The notes: generated by a model not told the origin, from the sequence alone. Counted from the stretch's first letter, positions 8,119 to 18,442 are shown. The stretch is DNA of 64,000 nt from Mycolicibacterium sp. CR10 (GCF_005222675.1 NZ_STGE01000004.1:1-64000); one strand, 5' to 3'. A program made the numbers and translations.

Positions 8119-9219
8119 CTAAAGCCAGTGGTTGTGCCGGAACGTGCGGTACAGCGTTGTGCACACGGTCGCGATCAGCAGCAGCACCGCGGGATAACCC
8201 CACGTCCACTGCAGCTCTGGCATGTGTTCGAAGTTCATGCCGTAGATCCCCGCGATCGCGGTGGGCGCGGCGGCGATGGCGACCCACGCGGAGATCTTGC
8301 GCATGTCGACGTTCTGCTGCATGGCGACCTTGCCGAGCGCGGCCTGCACCAGAGAGCTCAGCAACTCGTCATAGCTGGCGATGCGGTCGGCGGCCTTGAT
8401 GGTGTGGTCGAGAACGTCGCGCATGTACCGACGGATCTCAACGTTGATCAGATCGTCGTGGTGGGTGCCCATGCGCTCCAGGTCGGTCGCCAGCGGGCTG
8501 ACCGCCCGGCGCAATTCGACGACCTCGCGCTTGAGCAGGTAAATGCTCTCGATATCGGTTTGGGACAGCGGCGAGAAGATGTCCTCCTCCATGCTGTCGA
8601 TGTCGGTCTCGATCAGATCCGTGACATCCAGATAGGTGTCCACAACGCTGTCGGCGATGGCGTGCATCACCGAATACGGCCCGAGTTTGAGGTTCGCGGG
8701 AGCGGCCTCCAGGCGTTTCCGCACCCCGGCCAGTCCGCCGTGCTCGCCGTGGCGCACCGTGACGACGAAGTCCGGTCCGACGAAGATCATGATCTCGCCG
8801 GTCTCGACGATCTCCCGCGCCTTGGCCATCGACTCGTGCTCGACGTACTTGACGGTCTTCAGCACCAGGAACAGCGTCTTGTCGTAACGCTCCAACTTGG
8901 GCCGCTGATGCGCGTGCACCGCATCCTCGACTGCGAGATCGTGCAGGCAGAAGACGTCGGCGACGGCCTGCATCTGGTGCTCGTCGGGTTCGTGCAGCCC
9001 GATCCAGACGAACGCGTCCCGGCCCTCGGCCTCGATCTCATGGACCTTGTTGAGCGCCGCGGCATGGGTGTACTTCCCCGGCAGTCGGGTGCCGTCGCAG
9101 TACACGCCGCAGTCGACCATGGCCCTGGCGACGGGGACGTGGATGCTTTTGGCGTCCGGCCCGTCGCCGCGGATTCCCTGTCGCAGCCGCGACGGCGGCA
9201 TCGCACGAAACGACGGCAT
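8119..9219 (-). CDS. corA: CorA magnesium/cobalt channel
   Basis: 366-aa inner-membrane Mg2+ channel, orthologue of Rv1239c and the same length. A large cytosolic N-terminal funnel leads into two C-terminal transmembrane helices. The selectivity motif YGMN is present (GMN at about 327-329), followed by the periplasmic loop FEHMPELQ and a basic C-terminus. ATG 9219 is chosen because a GGGAGG ribosome site lies 8 nt upstream; the in-frame GTG 9228 is too close to it. Divergent from the malic enzyme gene. Confidence 0.94.
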   Translation of the reverse strand: MPSFRAMPPSRLRQGIRGDGPDAKSIHVPVARAMVDCGVYCDGTRLPGKYTHAAALNKVHEIEAEGRDAFVWIGLHEPDEHQMQAVADVFCLHDLAVEDAVHAHQRPKLERYDKTLFLVLKTVKYVEHESMAKAREIVETGEIMIFVGPDFVVTVRHGEHGGLAGVRKRLEAAPANLKLGPYSVMHAIADSVVDTYLDVTDLIETDIDSMEEDIFSPLSQTDIESIYLLKREVVELRRAVSPLATDLERMGTHHDDLINVEIRRYMRDVLDHTIKAADRIASYDELLSSLVQAALGKVAMQQNVDMRKISAWVAIAAAPTAIAGIYGMNFEHMPELQWTWGYPAVLLLIATVCTTLYRTFRHNHWL

Positions 9220-9333
9220 TGCTTCCACCTCCCTTCGAAACGATCACGGAAATGCTACGCGCCGAAAACTGGCATAGGGCGCTATGTGAGCAGGCATCTC
9301 CGCCGGCCATGGGGGTGCCGAGGGGGTGGGCCC

Positions 9334-10563
9334 GTGACGTACTCTGACGCCGTGCCGGAAAGTGTGGTCGATTCCTCGCGTGAGCCCTCGTCAGAGGCGC
9401 GCACGCCCCAGGTTGTCATCGCGGACAACGAGATCTTCGAGGCCCATGAGGGCGGCAAGCTCTCGGTCGGGTTGAAATCGCCACTGGATACCCAGCGGGC
9501 ATTGTCGATCGCGTACACCCCCGGGGTCGCGCAGGTCAGCCGGGCCATCGCCGCCGACGCGACGCTCGCGAAGCGGTACACCTGGGCCAACCGACTGGTG
9601 GCGGTGATCAGCGACGGCACCGCCGTTCTCGGTCTCGGCGACATTGGACCCGCGGCGTCGCTGCCGGTGATGGAGGGCAAGAGCGCGCTGTTCAAGACTT
9701 TCGGCGGGCTGGACTCGATCCCGATCGTGCTCGACACGAAGGACACCGACGAGATCGTCGAGACGATCATCCGACTGCGCCCGACCTTCGGCGCCGTCAA
9801 CCTGGAGGACATCTCGGCGCCCCGCTGCTTCGAGATCGAGCGGCGCGTCATCGAGGCGTTGGACTGCCCGGTCATGCACGACGACCAGCACGGAACCGCC
9901 ATCGTCGTGCTGGCCGCGCTGCTCGGTGCCAGCAAGGTCCTCGATCGGGACATGAACGCGCTCAAGGTCGTCATCTCCGGTGCCGGCGCCGCCGGTATCG
10001 CGTGCGCGAACATCTTGCTGGCCAAGGGAATCGTGGACATCACGGTGATCGACAGCAAGGGCATCGTCCAGACGGGCCGCAGCGACCTCAACCCGTTCAA
10101 GGCCGAATTGGCGACCAGGACCAACCCGCGCGGATTGACCGGTGGCCTTGCCGAGGCTCTCGCCGGTGCGGACGTGTTCATGGGCGTCTCGGCCGGGCTG
10201 GTGCCAGAGGATCTGATCGCGACGATGGCGCCGGGCGGCATCGTGTTCGCGATGTCCAACCCCGACCCCGAGATCCACCCCGACGTCGCGCGCAAGTACG
10301 CCGCCGTCGTCGCCACCGGGCGTAGCGACTTCCCGAACCAGATCAACAATGTGCTGGCGTTCCCGGGCGTCTTCCGCGGTGCGCTGGACGCGGGGGCGCG
10401 CCGGATCACCGAGAAGATGAAGGTCGCCGCGGCTGAGGCGATCTTCTCCGTCGTGGGTGACGACCTGGCGGTCGACCACATCGTGCCGAGCGCGCTGGAC
10501 CCGCGGGTGGGTCCCGCGGTGGCCGCGGCGGTCGCCGCGGCGTCCGAGGATTCGGTCGGCTGA
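9334..10563 (+). CDS. NAD(P)-dependent malic enzyme
   Basis: About 409-aa short-form malic enzyme (malate to pyruvate plus CO2). The malic N-domain (about 45-190) contains AYTPGVAQVS, GDGTAVLGLGDIGP and HDDQHGTA. The NAD-binding domain starts at the GAGAAGIA motif (about 218-225). SNPDPEIHPD and FPNQINNVLAFPG are family signatures. The GTG at 9334 has an AGGGGG site 7 nt upstream; GTG 9352 is an alternative. M. tuberculosis has malate dehydrogenase mdh at this position, so the gene here is functionally related but different. Confidence 0.93.
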   Translation: MTYSDAVPESVVDSSREPSSEARTPQVVIADNEIFEAHEGGKLSVGLKSPLDTQRALSIAYTPGVAQVSRAIAADATLAKRYTWANRLVAVISDGTAVLGLGDIGPAASLPVMEGKSALFKTFGGLDSIPIVLDTKDTDEIVETIIRLRPTFGAVNLEDISAPRCFEIERRVIEALDCPVMHDDQHGTAIVVLAALLGASKVLDRDMNALKVVISGAGAAGIACANILLAKGIVDITVIDSKGIVQTGRSDLNPFKAELATRTNPRGLTGGLAEALAGADVFMGVSAGLVPEDLIATMAPGGIVFAMSNPDPEIHPDVARKYAAVVATGRSDFPNQINNVLAFPGVFRGALDAGARRITEKMKVAAAEAIFSVVGDDLAVDHIVPSALDPRVGPAVAAAVAAASEDSVG

Positions 10564-11417
10564 CCCGCACGCGCATCCCGAGCCGACTGGCGGCCGCACT
10601 GGTCGCCGTGCTGGTCGCGGCGGGTTGCGGAGGGCCGGAACCGGCGCCGTCGATCTCTGTCGGGGCGACGCCGGATCCGGAGTCGGCGTTGGTCGCCCAC
10701 CTGTACGCGGCCGCGCTGCGGTTCTACGGCAACCCCGCTCATGTGCAGACGGATCAGGATCCGCTCGGTCGCCTGGACTCGGGGGAGATCCGTGTCGCGC
10801 CCGGATTCACCGGGCGGCTGCTGCAGCGTTTCGAGCCGGACGCATCGGCGCGAGCCGATGTGCAGGTGTACCGCAGGTTGGTCTCGTCGCTGCCCGAGGG
10901 TGTCGCGGCCGGCGATTACACCACGTCGGCGGAGGACAAACCGGCCGTCGCGGTGACCGAGAAGACCGCCGAGGACTGGAGCGGTCGTGATCTTTCGGCG
11001 TTGGTCCGCCGATGTGACGACGTGTCGATCGGCGCGGTGAAGGGGGCGCAGCGGCCGGCGTCCATCGGTGCGTGCACACTGCCCAAGGCGCGCGAATTCC
11101 CGGACGATAAAACGCTTTTCGCGTCGCTACAGTCCGGAGAGATCGATGCGGCGTGGACGACGACAGCCGCCGCGGACGTGCCGTCGGAGGCGGTGGTGTT
11201 GGCGGACAAGACATCACTGATCCGTGCCGAGAACCTGGTGCCGCTGTACCGGCGCAACGAGCTGACTGAGTCGCAGGTGCTCGCGCTCAACGAGATCGCC
11301 GGGGTGCTGGACACCGGATCGCTGGCCGACATGCGCCGCCAGGTCGCCGAGGGCACCGATCCGGGCCTGGTGGCGGGGCAGTGGTTGGACGCGCACCCAC
11401 TCGGCGTCGGTAACTGA
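10560..11417 (+). CDS. lpqZ: LpqZ-like substrate-binding lipoprotein (OpuAC type)
   Basis: Periplasmic-binding-protein-like lipoprotein of the glycine betaine/choline (OpuAC) class, Rv1244-like. The lipobox reads LVAAGC, and the mature protein has a bilobed-type sequence with RRNELTESQVLALNE near the end. The start is unusual. The first conventional start, GTG 10608, leaves only six residues before the lipobox Cys, too few for a signal peptide. Reading from CTG 10560, which overlaps the malic enzyme stop by 4 nt, gives a normal basic-hydrophobic signal and about 285 aa, the length of the M. tuberculosis protein. No permease or ATPase gene is adjacent. Confidence 0.8.
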   Translation: MTRTRIPSRLAAALVAVLVAAGCGGPEPAPSISVGATPDPESALVAHLYAAALRFYGNPAHVQTDQDPLGRLDSGEIRVAPGFTGRLLQRFEPDASARADVQVYRRLVSSLPEGVAAGDYTTSAEDKPAVAVTEKTAEDWSGRDLSALVRRCDDVSIGAVKGAQRPASIGACTLPKAREFPDDKTLFASLQSGEIDAAWTTTAAADVPSEAVVLADKTSLIRAENLVPLYRRNELTESQVLALNEIAGVLDTGSLADMRRQVAEGTDPGLVAGQWLDAHPLGVGN

Positions 11418-11424
11418 TCCGGGG

Positions 11425-12252
11425 CTAGCGGCTCGGCGGCAGCAGTCGCCGGTTCATCGGGATGAACACCCGCATGTATCCCGAACCCGCCAGGCGCACA
11501 ATCGCATCGAACAGTTTGGCATCGGCGCCGGGCAGTACTCGCGCTTTATTGGCAGCGACCGCCCGCAGGACGATCTCGGCGGTGCGCTGCGGGCTGGTGA
11601 TGGCAACTCTGTCGAAGATCACTCCCAGCGCGGTCTTATCCAGACCCGTTGCAGCGGTTGAGTTCTGGACGAGGGGTGTCTTGATGTACCCGGGGTGCAC
11701 GCAGGTGACCTTCACCGGATGCCCGGCGACGATCATCTCCTGGCGGAGCGCTTCGGTGAACCCGCGCACCGCGAACTTGGCGGAGTTGTAGGCGCTCTGC
11801 CCCTGAACGGCGAAAAGTCCGTACATGCTGGAGATGTTGACGACGTGGCCGTCGCCGGAGGCGATGAGGTGTGGCAGGAACGCCTTGGTTCCGTTGACGA
11901 CGCCCCAGTAGTCGACGTCCATCACCCGCTCGATGTCCTTGAATTCGGTGACCTCGACATCGCCGAAGTACGCGATGCCCGCGTTGTTGTAGATCTGGTT
12001 GACCTTCCCGAACTGCTCGGCGACCGAGGCGGCGTAGGACAGCACCGATTCCCGTTCCGTCACGTCGAGCCGGTCGGTCCGGACGCGCGCACCGTGGTCT
12101 CGGATCTGGTGTTCGGTGCGAGCCAGACCGTCGGTGTCCACGTCGCTGATCGCGAGGATTGCGCCGCGTCGAGCCAGTTCGGTGGCGAGTGCCTGCCCGA
12201 TGCCCGATCCGGCGCCCGTCACCACGGTCACCTTTCCCGCGAATCCGCCCAT
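11425..12252 (-). CDS. Short-chain dehydrogenase/reductase, tandem copy 1 (Rv1245c type)
   Basis: 275-aa classical SDR. The cofactor motif TGAGSGIG is at about 12-19, the NNAG motif near 89-92, and catalytic Ser, YNSAK and downstream PG residues near 138-190. It oxidises or reduces an unknown alcohol/ketone with NAD(P). It is the last of three near-identical paralogues in one minus-strand run (the others start at 13134 and 14006; gaps 41-48 nt). ATG 12252 is preferred to GTG 12258. Its C-terminus is positively charged and hydrophobic. Confidence 0.9.
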   Translation of the reverse strand: MGGFAGKVTVVTGAGSGIGQALATELARRGAILAISDVDTDGLARTEHQIRDHGARVRTDRLDVTERESVLSYAASVAEQFGKVNQIYNNAGIAYFGDVEVTEFKDIERVMDVDYWGVVNGTKAFLPHLIASGDGHVVNISSMYGLFAVQGQSAYNSAKFAVRGFTEALRQEMIVAGHPVKVTCVHPGYIKTPLVQNSTAATGLDKTALGVIFDRVAITSPQRTAEIVLRAVAANKARVLPGADAKLFDAIVRLAGSGYMRVFIPMNRRLLPPSR

Positions 12253-12300
12253 CGGCACAGTGTGTCAGCTACGACAGCGGGAATGCGGTGCTTATGACAC

Positions 12301-13134
12301 TCAGTTCTTCGTCGGGTGGTTGGCCCGGGCCAGGATCTTGGGCAGGAAGCGCTGGATGCCGGAGCCGGTGGCGCGCACGGCGATGTCGAACGCCACCGCG
12401 TCGCCTCCGACGAGCACCCGTGCCTTCTTCTTGCGGACGCCGTCGAGGATGATGCGGGCGGCCTTCTCCGGCGTCGTCTTGGCCAATTGTGTATCGAAAT
12501 CCTTGGCAAGCGTCTGCTTGTCGAGTCCCTCGGCGGTCGTCATGTTGCGGGCGATCGCCGTCTTGATGCCGCCGGGATGGACGCTGGTGACCTTGACGGG
12601 ATGGCCGGCCATCGCCATCTCCTGATTCAACGCCTCGGTGAATCCGCGGACGGCGAACTTGGCTGCGCAGTAGGCAGATTGACCGGGCATCCCGAGGAAC
12701 CCGAACACACTCGAGATGTTGATGACGTGACCGTCGCCGGAGGCGATGAGATGGGGCAGAAACGTTTTGGTTCCGTTGACGACGCCCCAGTAGTCGACGT
12801 CGAACACCCGCTCGAGGTCCTTGAACTCGCTGACCTCGACGTCACCGGTGAACGCGATGCCCGCGTTGTTGTAGATCTGGTTGACCTTGCCGAAGTGTCG
12901 CGCTACAGCGTCGGCGTATACCTCGAACGACTCCCGCTCGGTGACGTTGAGGCGGTCGGACTTCACTTGCGCCCCTAGGCCTTTGAGCCGCTCTTCGGTA
13001 ACGGCGAGCCCTTCGGTGTCGATGTCGCTGATCGCCACGAGGGCACCCGAGCGCCCCAGCTCGATGGCCAGCGCCTGGCCGATGCCTGAGCCGGCACCGG
13101 TCACGACCGCCACTTTTCCGGCGAAGCCGTCCAT
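12301..13134 (-). CDS. Short-chain dehydrogenase/reductase, tandem copy 2
   Basis: 277-aa SDR paralogue. TGAGSGIGQALA sits at about 12-23, NNAG near 90, and the active-site tetrad includes Ser in ISSVFG and Tyr/Lys in SAYCAAK. It has AYCAAK where the flanking copies have AYNSAK. It has a good GGAG ribosome site before the ATG at 13134. The middle gene of the triplet is more diverged near the C-terminus (IQRFLPKILAR) than copies 1 and 3. Substrate unknown. Confidence 0.9.
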   Translation of the reverse strand: MDGFAGKVAVVTGAGSGIGQALAIELGRSGALVAISDIDTEGLAVTEERLKGLGAQVKSDRLNVTERESFEVYADAVARHFGKVNQIYNNAGIAFTGDVEVSEFKDLERVFDVDYWGVVNGTKTFLPHLIASGDGHVINISSVFGFLGMPGQSAYCAAKFAVRGFTEALNQEMAMAGHPVKVTSVHPGGIKTAIARNMTTAEGLDKQTLAKDFDTQLAKTTPEKAARIILDGVRKKKARVLVGGDAVAFDIAVRATGSGIQRFLPKILARANHPTKN

Positions 13135-13175
13135 GAATACTCCTCGCTGATGGTCTGGTCTGGCCCCGGTCGAGG

Positions 13176-14006
13176 CTAGTGCACGGCCGGCAGGAACCGG
13201 GCGATGGCGCCGGAGAACAGGGTCTGATACCTGGGTCCGGCGGCCCGCACGATCAGGTCCAGCGCCTTGGCGTCCGGACCGACGAGCACGCGGGCCTTCT
13301 TTTTCCGGACCGCCTCGAGAATGATCTTCGCGGCCTTTTCGGGCGTGGTCATCGTGAGCTTCTTGTCGAAGAACGTCGTCAGGTTCGCGCGGTCGAAGCC
13401 TTCGACCGAAGTCGCGTTGCGCATGATCGCTGTCTTGATACCGCCGGGATTCACGGTCGTGACCGCCACCGGCTGCCCGCTGATCGCCATCTCCTGCCGT
13501 AGCGACTCGGTGAACCCGCGCACCGCGAACTTGGCCGAGTTGTACGCCGCCTGACCCGGAACCGAGAAGATCCCGAACAGGCTCGAGACGTTCACGACGT
13601 GGCCGTCGCCGGAGGCGATCAGATGCGGCAGGAACGCCTTGGTTCCGTTCACCACGCCCCAGAAGTCGACGTCGATGACGCGTTCGATGTCTTTGAAGGG
13701 GGTGGCCTCGACGTCGCCGACGTACGCGATGCCCGCGTTGTTGTAGATCTGGTTGACCTTGCCGAAGTGCTCGGCCACAGCGTCGGCGTACAGCAGGAAC
13801 GCCTCGCGCTCGGTGACGTTGAGGCGGTCCGTCTTCACGGGGGCACCGATGGCCTTGAGGCGCTCCTCGGTGACGGCCAGCCCCTCGGCGTCGATATCGC
13901 TGATCGCCACGCTGGCACCCGACCGTCCCAGTTCGACAGCCAGCGCCTGACCGATTCCCGAGCCGGCGCCGGTCACGACGGCCACCTTTCCGGCGAAGCC
14001 CTGCAT
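13176..14006 (-). CDS. Short-chain dehydrogenase/reductase, tandem copy 3
   Basis: 276-aa SDR paralogue, first gene of the triplet operon. It carries TGAGSGIGQALAVELGRSGA near the N-terminus, NNAG near 90, and SAK of the catalytic YxxxK. ATG 14006 is supported by a GGGAG site 5 nt upstream and is preferred to the in-frame GTG 14012. All three copies share long identical blocks, such as the segment reading DYWGVVNGTK or DFWGVVNGTK, which points to local duplication of the single Rv1245c-like ancestor. Confidence 0.9.
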   Translation of the reverse strand: MQGFAGKVAVVTGAGSGIGQALAVELGRSGASVAISDIDAEGLAVTEERLKAIGAPVKTDRLNVTEREAFLLYADAVAEHFGKVNQIYNNAGIAYVGDVEATPFKDIERVIDVDFWGVVNGTKAFLPHLIASGDGHVVNVSSLFGIFSVPGQAAYNSAKFAVRGFTESLRQEMAISGQPVAVTTVNPGGIKTAIMRNATSVEGFDRANLTTFFDKKLTMTTPEKAAKIILEAVRKKKARVLVGPDAKALDLIVRAAGPRYQTLFSGAIARFLPAVH

Positions 14007-14131
14007 ATCCACTCCCTCGTCACTGGTTGACTCGTGTCGAGGCTAGCCGGTACCCGTGGTCCCCGATATGTCAGGGCGGAGTGGCGCCCGTCACTGGTAA
14101 TGCCGGAGCCTCCAGCGACGACAGACAGGTC

Positions 14132-14485
14132 ATGAAGTTCACGTACTCGGTTGTCGCTGCGGCCGCCTCAGCAGTCGCCGTGGCCGCCACCATGACCGCA
14201 GCCCCCGCACAGGCAGACACCAGCACCGACGTATTCCTGGGGGCGCTGGACCACTACCGTCTCGGCAATATCGATCCGGCGACCGCGGTGCGCGTCGGTG
14301 AGTCGATCTGTCCGATGCTGGTGGAACCCGGCCAGAACACCGCCAACGTCGCCGCCCGCGTCGCCGACGAGATCGGTCAGCCGCTCGGCCCGGCCACGAT
14401 GTTCACCGGCCTGGCGATCCAGATCCTGTGCCCGCGCGCGGTCACGGCGCTGACCGACGGGGTGCCGTTCTCGTTCTTCCGGTAG
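14132..14485 (+). CDS. Secreted DUF732 protein
   Basis: 117-aa exported protein. A signal peptide (about 1-27, ending in APAQA) is followed by a small helical domain with two Cys (ESICP and ILCPR) likely to form a disulfide. This is the usual layout of mycobacterial DUF732 proteins, whose function is unknown. It starts at ATG 14132; upstream in-frame codons encode no signal. Its stop codon abuts the stop codon of kgd with no spacer, so no separate terminator separates the convergent pair. Confidence 0.82.
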   Translation: MKFTYSVVAAAASAVAVAATMTAAPAQADTSTDVFLGALDHYRLGNIDPATAVRVGESICPMLVEPGQNTANVAARVADEIGQPLGPATMFTGLAIQILCPRAVTALTDGVPFSFFR

Positions 14486-17400
14486 TCAGCCGAATGCGAG
14501 GTCGATGATCTCCTGCTGCTCGACGGCGTGCACCTTCGACGAACCCGATGACGGCGCCGACATCGCCCGCCGCGAGATCCGCTTGATGCCGGTGAGCTTC
14601 TCGGGCAACACCTCCGGCAGCGTCAGGCCCATCGTCGGCCACGCGCCCTGGTTGGCCGGCTCCTCCTGGACCCAGAAGTACTCCTTGGCGTTGGGGTACT
14701 CGTCCAGCGTCTGGGCCAGTCGGCGCCTCGGCAGGGGAGCCAGCTGCTCAATCCGGACGATCGCGACGTCCTCGCGGTCTTCCTTGCTCTTGCGGGCCGC
14801 CAACTCGTAGTACAGCTTGCCGCTGGTCAGCAGAACCCGGGTGGCCTTGGACCGGTCGCCGGTGCCATCGGTGTATGTCGGCTCCTCGAGCACCGACTGG
14901 AACTTCTTCTCGGTGAAATCCCTGATATCGCTGACCGCAGCCTTATTGCGCAGCATCGACTTCGGAGTGAACACGATCAGTGGACGGTGGATTCCGTCGA
15001 GACCGTGACGGCGCAGGAGGTGGAAGTAGTTCGCCGGCGTCGACGGCACCGCGATCGTCATCGATCCCTCGGCCCACAGCAGCAGGAACCGCTCGATGCG
15101 CCCCGACGTGTGGTCGGGACCCTGGCCTTCGTGACCGTGCGGCAGTAGCAACACGACGTCGGACAGCTGGCCCCACTTGGCCTCACCGGAGCTGATGAAC
15201 TCGTCGATGATTGACTGCGCCCCGTTGACGAAGTCGCCGAACTGGGCCTCCCACAACACCAGCGCGTCCGGGTTGCCCACCGAGTAGCCGTATTCGAAGC
15301 CCACCGCCGCGTACTCCGAGAGCGCGGAGTCGTAGACCATGAACTTGCCGCCGGTCGGGTTGCCGTCCGCGTCGACCGTCAGGAGGTCCAGCGGGGTGAA
15401 CTCCTGGGCCGTCTTGCGGTCGATGATCACCGCGTGCCGCTGGGTGAATGTGCCCCGGCGGACGTCCTGCCCGGTGAACCGGATGGTCTTGCCTTCCGCC
15501 AGGAATGAACCCAGCGCCAGCAGCTCGGCGAAGGCCCAATCGACCTTGCCTTCGTACGCCATCTCTCGGCGCTTCTCGAGCACCGGCTTGACACGGGGAT
15601 GGACGCTGAACTCCTCGCCGGCGGCCAAATGGGCGTCGCCGATGCGGGCCAGCAGGGACTTGTCCACCGCGGTGCTCATCCCAGCAGGCACCATCTGGTC
15701 GGACTCCACGGAGTGGCTCGGCTCGATGGCGTGCTTCTCGAGTTCGCGCACCTCGTTGAAGACCCGCTCGAGCTGGCCCTGATAGTCGCGCAGCGCGTCC
15801 TCGGCCTCTTTCATCGAGATGTCGCCGCGGCCGATCAGGGACTCGGTGTAGGTCTTGCGGACGCCCCGCTTGGTGTCGATGACGTCGTACATGTCGGGCT
15901 GCGTCATCGACGGGTCATCGCCCTCGTTGTGCCCGCGGCGGCGGTAGCACAGCATGTCGATGACGACGTCCTTCTTGAACTGCTGCCGGAAGTCCATCGC
16001 CAGCTTGGCCACCCACACCGCTGCCTCGGGATCGTCGCCGTTGACGTGGAAGATCGGAGCGCCGATCATCTTCGCGACGTCGGTGCAGTACTCCGAGGAA
16101 CGCGAGTCGCTCGGCGAGGTGGTGAAGCCGATCTGGTTGTTGACGATGATGTGGATGGTTCCGCCGGTGCGGTACCCGCGCAGCAGCGCCAGGTTCAGCG
16201 TCTCGGCGACCACACCCTGACCGGCGAACGCGGCGTCGCCATGCAGCATCAGCGGCACGACGGTGAAGACGGCCGATTCGTCGGCGTCCTTGTCGGCGGC
16301 CAGCACGTCCTGCTTGGCGCGGACCAGCCCTTCAAGCACCGGGTCGACGGCTTCGAGGTGGCTGGGGTTGGCCACCAGCGATACTTCGATGTCGTTCTCG
16401 CCGAACATCTGGATGTAGGTGCCGGTCGCACCCAGGTGGTATTTGACGTCGCCCGATCCGTGCGCCTGCGACGGGTTCAGGTTGCCCTCGAACTCGGTGA
16501 AGATCTGCGAATACGGCTTGCCGACGATGTTGGCCAGCACGTTGAGCCGCCCGCGGTGGGGCATGCCGATGACGACCTCGGCGAGCCCGTGTTCGGCGGC
16601 CTGGTCGATGGTGGCGTCCATCATCGGGATGACGGTCTCGGCACCTTCGAGCGAGAACCGCTTCTGCCCAACATATTTGGTCGCCAGGAAGGTCTCGAAA
16701 GCCTCGGCTGCGTTGAGCTTGGACAGGATGTACTTCTGCTCGGCGACGGTCGGCTTCTCGTGCTTGATCTCGATGCGTTCCTGCAGCCACTTCTGCTGCT
16801 CGGGTTCGAGGATGTGCGTGTACTCGACGCCGACGTGGCGGCAGTAGGCGTCCCGCAGCAGGCCAAGGATGTCGCGCAGCTTCTTGTGCGTCTTGCCGGC
16901 GAAACCGTTGACCTTGAACTCGCGGTCCAGATCCCACAGCGTCAGCCCGTGGGTGTTGACGTCGAGATCGGGGTGGCTGCGGAACCGGGTGTTGTCCAGG
17001 CGCAGCGGATCGATGTCGGCCATCAGGTGACCGCGGTTGCGATACGCCGCGATGAGCTCGATGACGCGGGCGTTCTTGTCCTCGATCGAATCCGGGTTGT
17101 CGATGCGCCACCGCACCGGCTCATAGGGGATTCCGAGTTCGCGGAAGATCTCGTCGTAGAACTCGTCGGCGAGCAGCAGTTGATGGATGGTGCGCAGGAA
17201 GTCGCCCGACTCGGCGCCCTGGATGATGCGGTGGTCGTAGGTCGACGTCAGCGTGATCAGCTTGCCCACGCCGAGTTCCGAGATGCGCTCGTCGCTGGCG
17301 CCCTGGAACTCCGCCGGGTACTCCATGGCCCCGGCGCCGATGATCGCGCCCTGACCCTGCATCAGCCGCGGCACCGAGTGCACGGTGCCGATGGTGCCCG

Positions 17401-18292
17401 GGTTCGTCAGCGAAATGGTCACGCCGGCAAAGTCTTCGGCGGTCAGCTTGCCGTCGCGGGCGCGACGCACGATGTCCTCGTAGGCCGCGATGAACTGGCC
17501 GAAACTCATGTTCTCGCAGTTCTTGATCGCCGCGACGACCAGTGACCGCTTGCCGTCCTTGCCCGGAAGGTCAATCGCCAGACCCAGATTGGTGTGGGCC
17601 GGTGTGACCGTGTTGGGCTTGCTGTCCACCTCGGCGAAGTGGCGGTTCATGTTCGGGAACTTCTTGACCGCCTGCACGATCGCGTAGCCCAGCAGGTGGG
17701 TGAACGAGATCTTGCCGCCGCGGGTGCGCTTGAGGTGGTTGTTGATGACGATCCGGTTGTCGATCATCGCCTTGGCCGGGATGGCGCGCACGCTGGTCGC
17801 GGTCGGCACATCCAGCGACGCGGACATGTTCTTCACCACGGCCGCAGCGGCACCGCGCAGCACCTGGTTCTCGTCTCCCTCGGCAGCCGGGGCGGGCTTG
17901 CTCGCGGCGGGCGCGGCGGGCTTCTTCGCTTCGGGCTTCTGGGGTTCGTCCCGCTTGGGCTCGGCCTTCTTCGGTTCGGCCTTCTCGGGTGCGGCCTTCT
18001 GGGGAGGTGCCGACTTCGCGGCAGGCGTGGCCGCTTCGGCGTCTTTCTGCTTCGCGGCGCCGTTGCTGCTCGCGGCCTTCGGCGGAGGGGCCGGCGCGGG
18101 TTCGGGCGGGCTGGTCGGGGCGGCGGCGGGCTTCCCGTTGCCCCTCGGGGCGACTTCGTTGGTGGGCTCAGGGGAGTAGTCGACGAGGAATTCGTGCCAA
18201 CTGGGGTCGACCGACGAGGGATCCTCGCGGAACTTGCGGTACATCTCTTCGACCAACCACTCGTTCTGACCGAATGGTGAAGGTGAACTCAC
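14486..18292 (-). CDS. kgd: Multifunctional 2-oxoglutarate dehydrogenase E1/E2 (carboligase/decarboxylase)
   Basis: About 1268-aa mycobacterial Kgd (OdhA/SucA type). The N-terminal segment [17 protein letters not shown] (the site of E1p/E3 recruitment and signalling in the family) is followed by a Pro/Ala/Lys-rich linker (about 43-139) and an E2-like acyltransferase domain with the active-site motif DHRIIQG. The ThDP-dependent E1 domain contains [10 protein letters not shown] and NNQIGF, with [10 protein letters not shown] upstream. It decarboxylates 2-oxoglutarate in the TCA cycle and also makes 2-hydroxy-3-oxoadipate; GarA controls it in characterised species. GTG 18292 matches homologue starts. 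The linker seems longer than in M. tuberculosis (about 1231 aa in total). Confidence 0.97.
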   Translation of the reverse strand: MSSPSPFGQNEWLVEEMYRKFREDPSSVDPSWHEFLVDYSPEPTNEVAPRGNGKPAAAPTSPPEPAPAPPPKAASSNGAAKQKDAEAATPAAKSAPPQKAAPEKAEPKKAEPKRDEPQKPEAKKPAAPAASKPAPAAEGDENQVLRGAAAAVVKNMSASLDVPTATSVRAIPAKAMIDNRIVINNHLKRTRGGKISFTHLLGYAIVQAVKKFPNMNRHFAEVDSKPNTVTPAHTNLGLAIDLPGKDGKRSLVVAAIKNCENMSFGQFIAAYEDIVRRARDGKLTAEDFAGVTISLTNPGTIGTVHSVPRLMQGQGAIIGAGAMEYPAEFQGASDERISELGVGKLITLTSTYDHRIIQGAESGDFLRTIHQLLLADEFYDEIFRELGIPYEPVRWRIDNPDSIEDKNARVIELIAAYRNRGHLMADIDPLRLDNTRFRSHPDLDVNTHGLTLWDLDREFKVNGFAGKTHKKLRDILGLLRDAYCRHVGVEYTHILEPEQQKWLQERIEIKHEKPTVAEQKYILSKLNAAEAFETFLATKYVGQKRFSLEGAETVIPMMDATIDQAAEHGLAEVVIGMPHRGRLNVLANIVGKPYSQIFTEFEGNLNPSQAHGSGDVKYHLGATGTYIQMFGENDIEVSLVANPSHLEAVDPVLEGLVRAKQDVLAADKDADESAVFTVVPLMLHGDAAFAGQGVVAETLNLALLRGYRTGGTIHIIVNNQIGFTTSPSDSRSSEYCTDVAKMIGAPIFHVNGDDPEAAVWVAKLAMDFRQQFKKDVVIDMLCYRRRGHNEGDDPSMTQPDMYDVIDTKRGVRKTYTESLIGRGDISMKEAEDALRDYQGQLERVFNEVRELEKHAIEPSHSVESDQMVPAGMSTAVDKSLLARIGDAHLAAGEEFSVHPRVKPVLEKRREMAYEGKVDWAFAELLALGSFLAEGKTIRFTGQDVRRGTFTQRHAVIIDRKTAQEFTPLDLLTVDADGNPTGGKFMVYDSALSEYAAVGFEYGYSVGNPDALVLWEAQFGDFVNGAQSIIDEFISSGEAKWGQLSDVVLLLPHGHEGQGPDHTSGRIERFLLLWAEGSMTIAVPSTPANYFHLLRRHGLDGIHRPLIVFTPKSMLRNKAAVSDIRDFTEKKFQSVLEEPTYTDGTGDRSKATRVLLTSGKLYYELAARKSKEDREDVAIVRIEQLAPLPRRRLAQTLDEYPNAKEYFWVQEEPANQGAWPTMGLTLPEVLPEKLTGIKRISRRAMSAPSSGSSKVHAVEQQEIIDLAFG

Positions 18293-18442
18293 GGCTGCTA
18301 TTCGCCTCAATTCTTCGCTTTGAGCCGGCGCCGTGCGGCAGCCGGCCACCCTTTCCAACCCCGGTGTGCGGTCGTCCCGCATTTCCGCCGTATAAAGGCT
18401 AGCGCTTCAGGCTCTGGCCCGACCATGCAACGTGGTTATGGT

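Noticed and set aside
9285..9298. Short palindrome near CATAG-N4-CTATG in the corA/malic enzyme gap
   Set aside because: Five-base half-sites are weak, a single occurrence was seen, and it does not match a known operator.
8128..9333. Open frame upstream of, and fused in frame to, malic enzyme, opposite corA
   Set aside because: The family sequence begins only after 9334, where a start and ribosome site occur; the upstream part is a corA shadow.
9220..9333. Possible Mg riboswitch (M-box or ykkC-like) before corA
   Set aside because: The leader is too short (about 110 nt shared with a divergent gene) and no conserved stem pattern was visible.
15599..17545. 648-codon open frame opposite kgd
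   Set aside because: Antisense shadow of a conserved enzyme; no family features.
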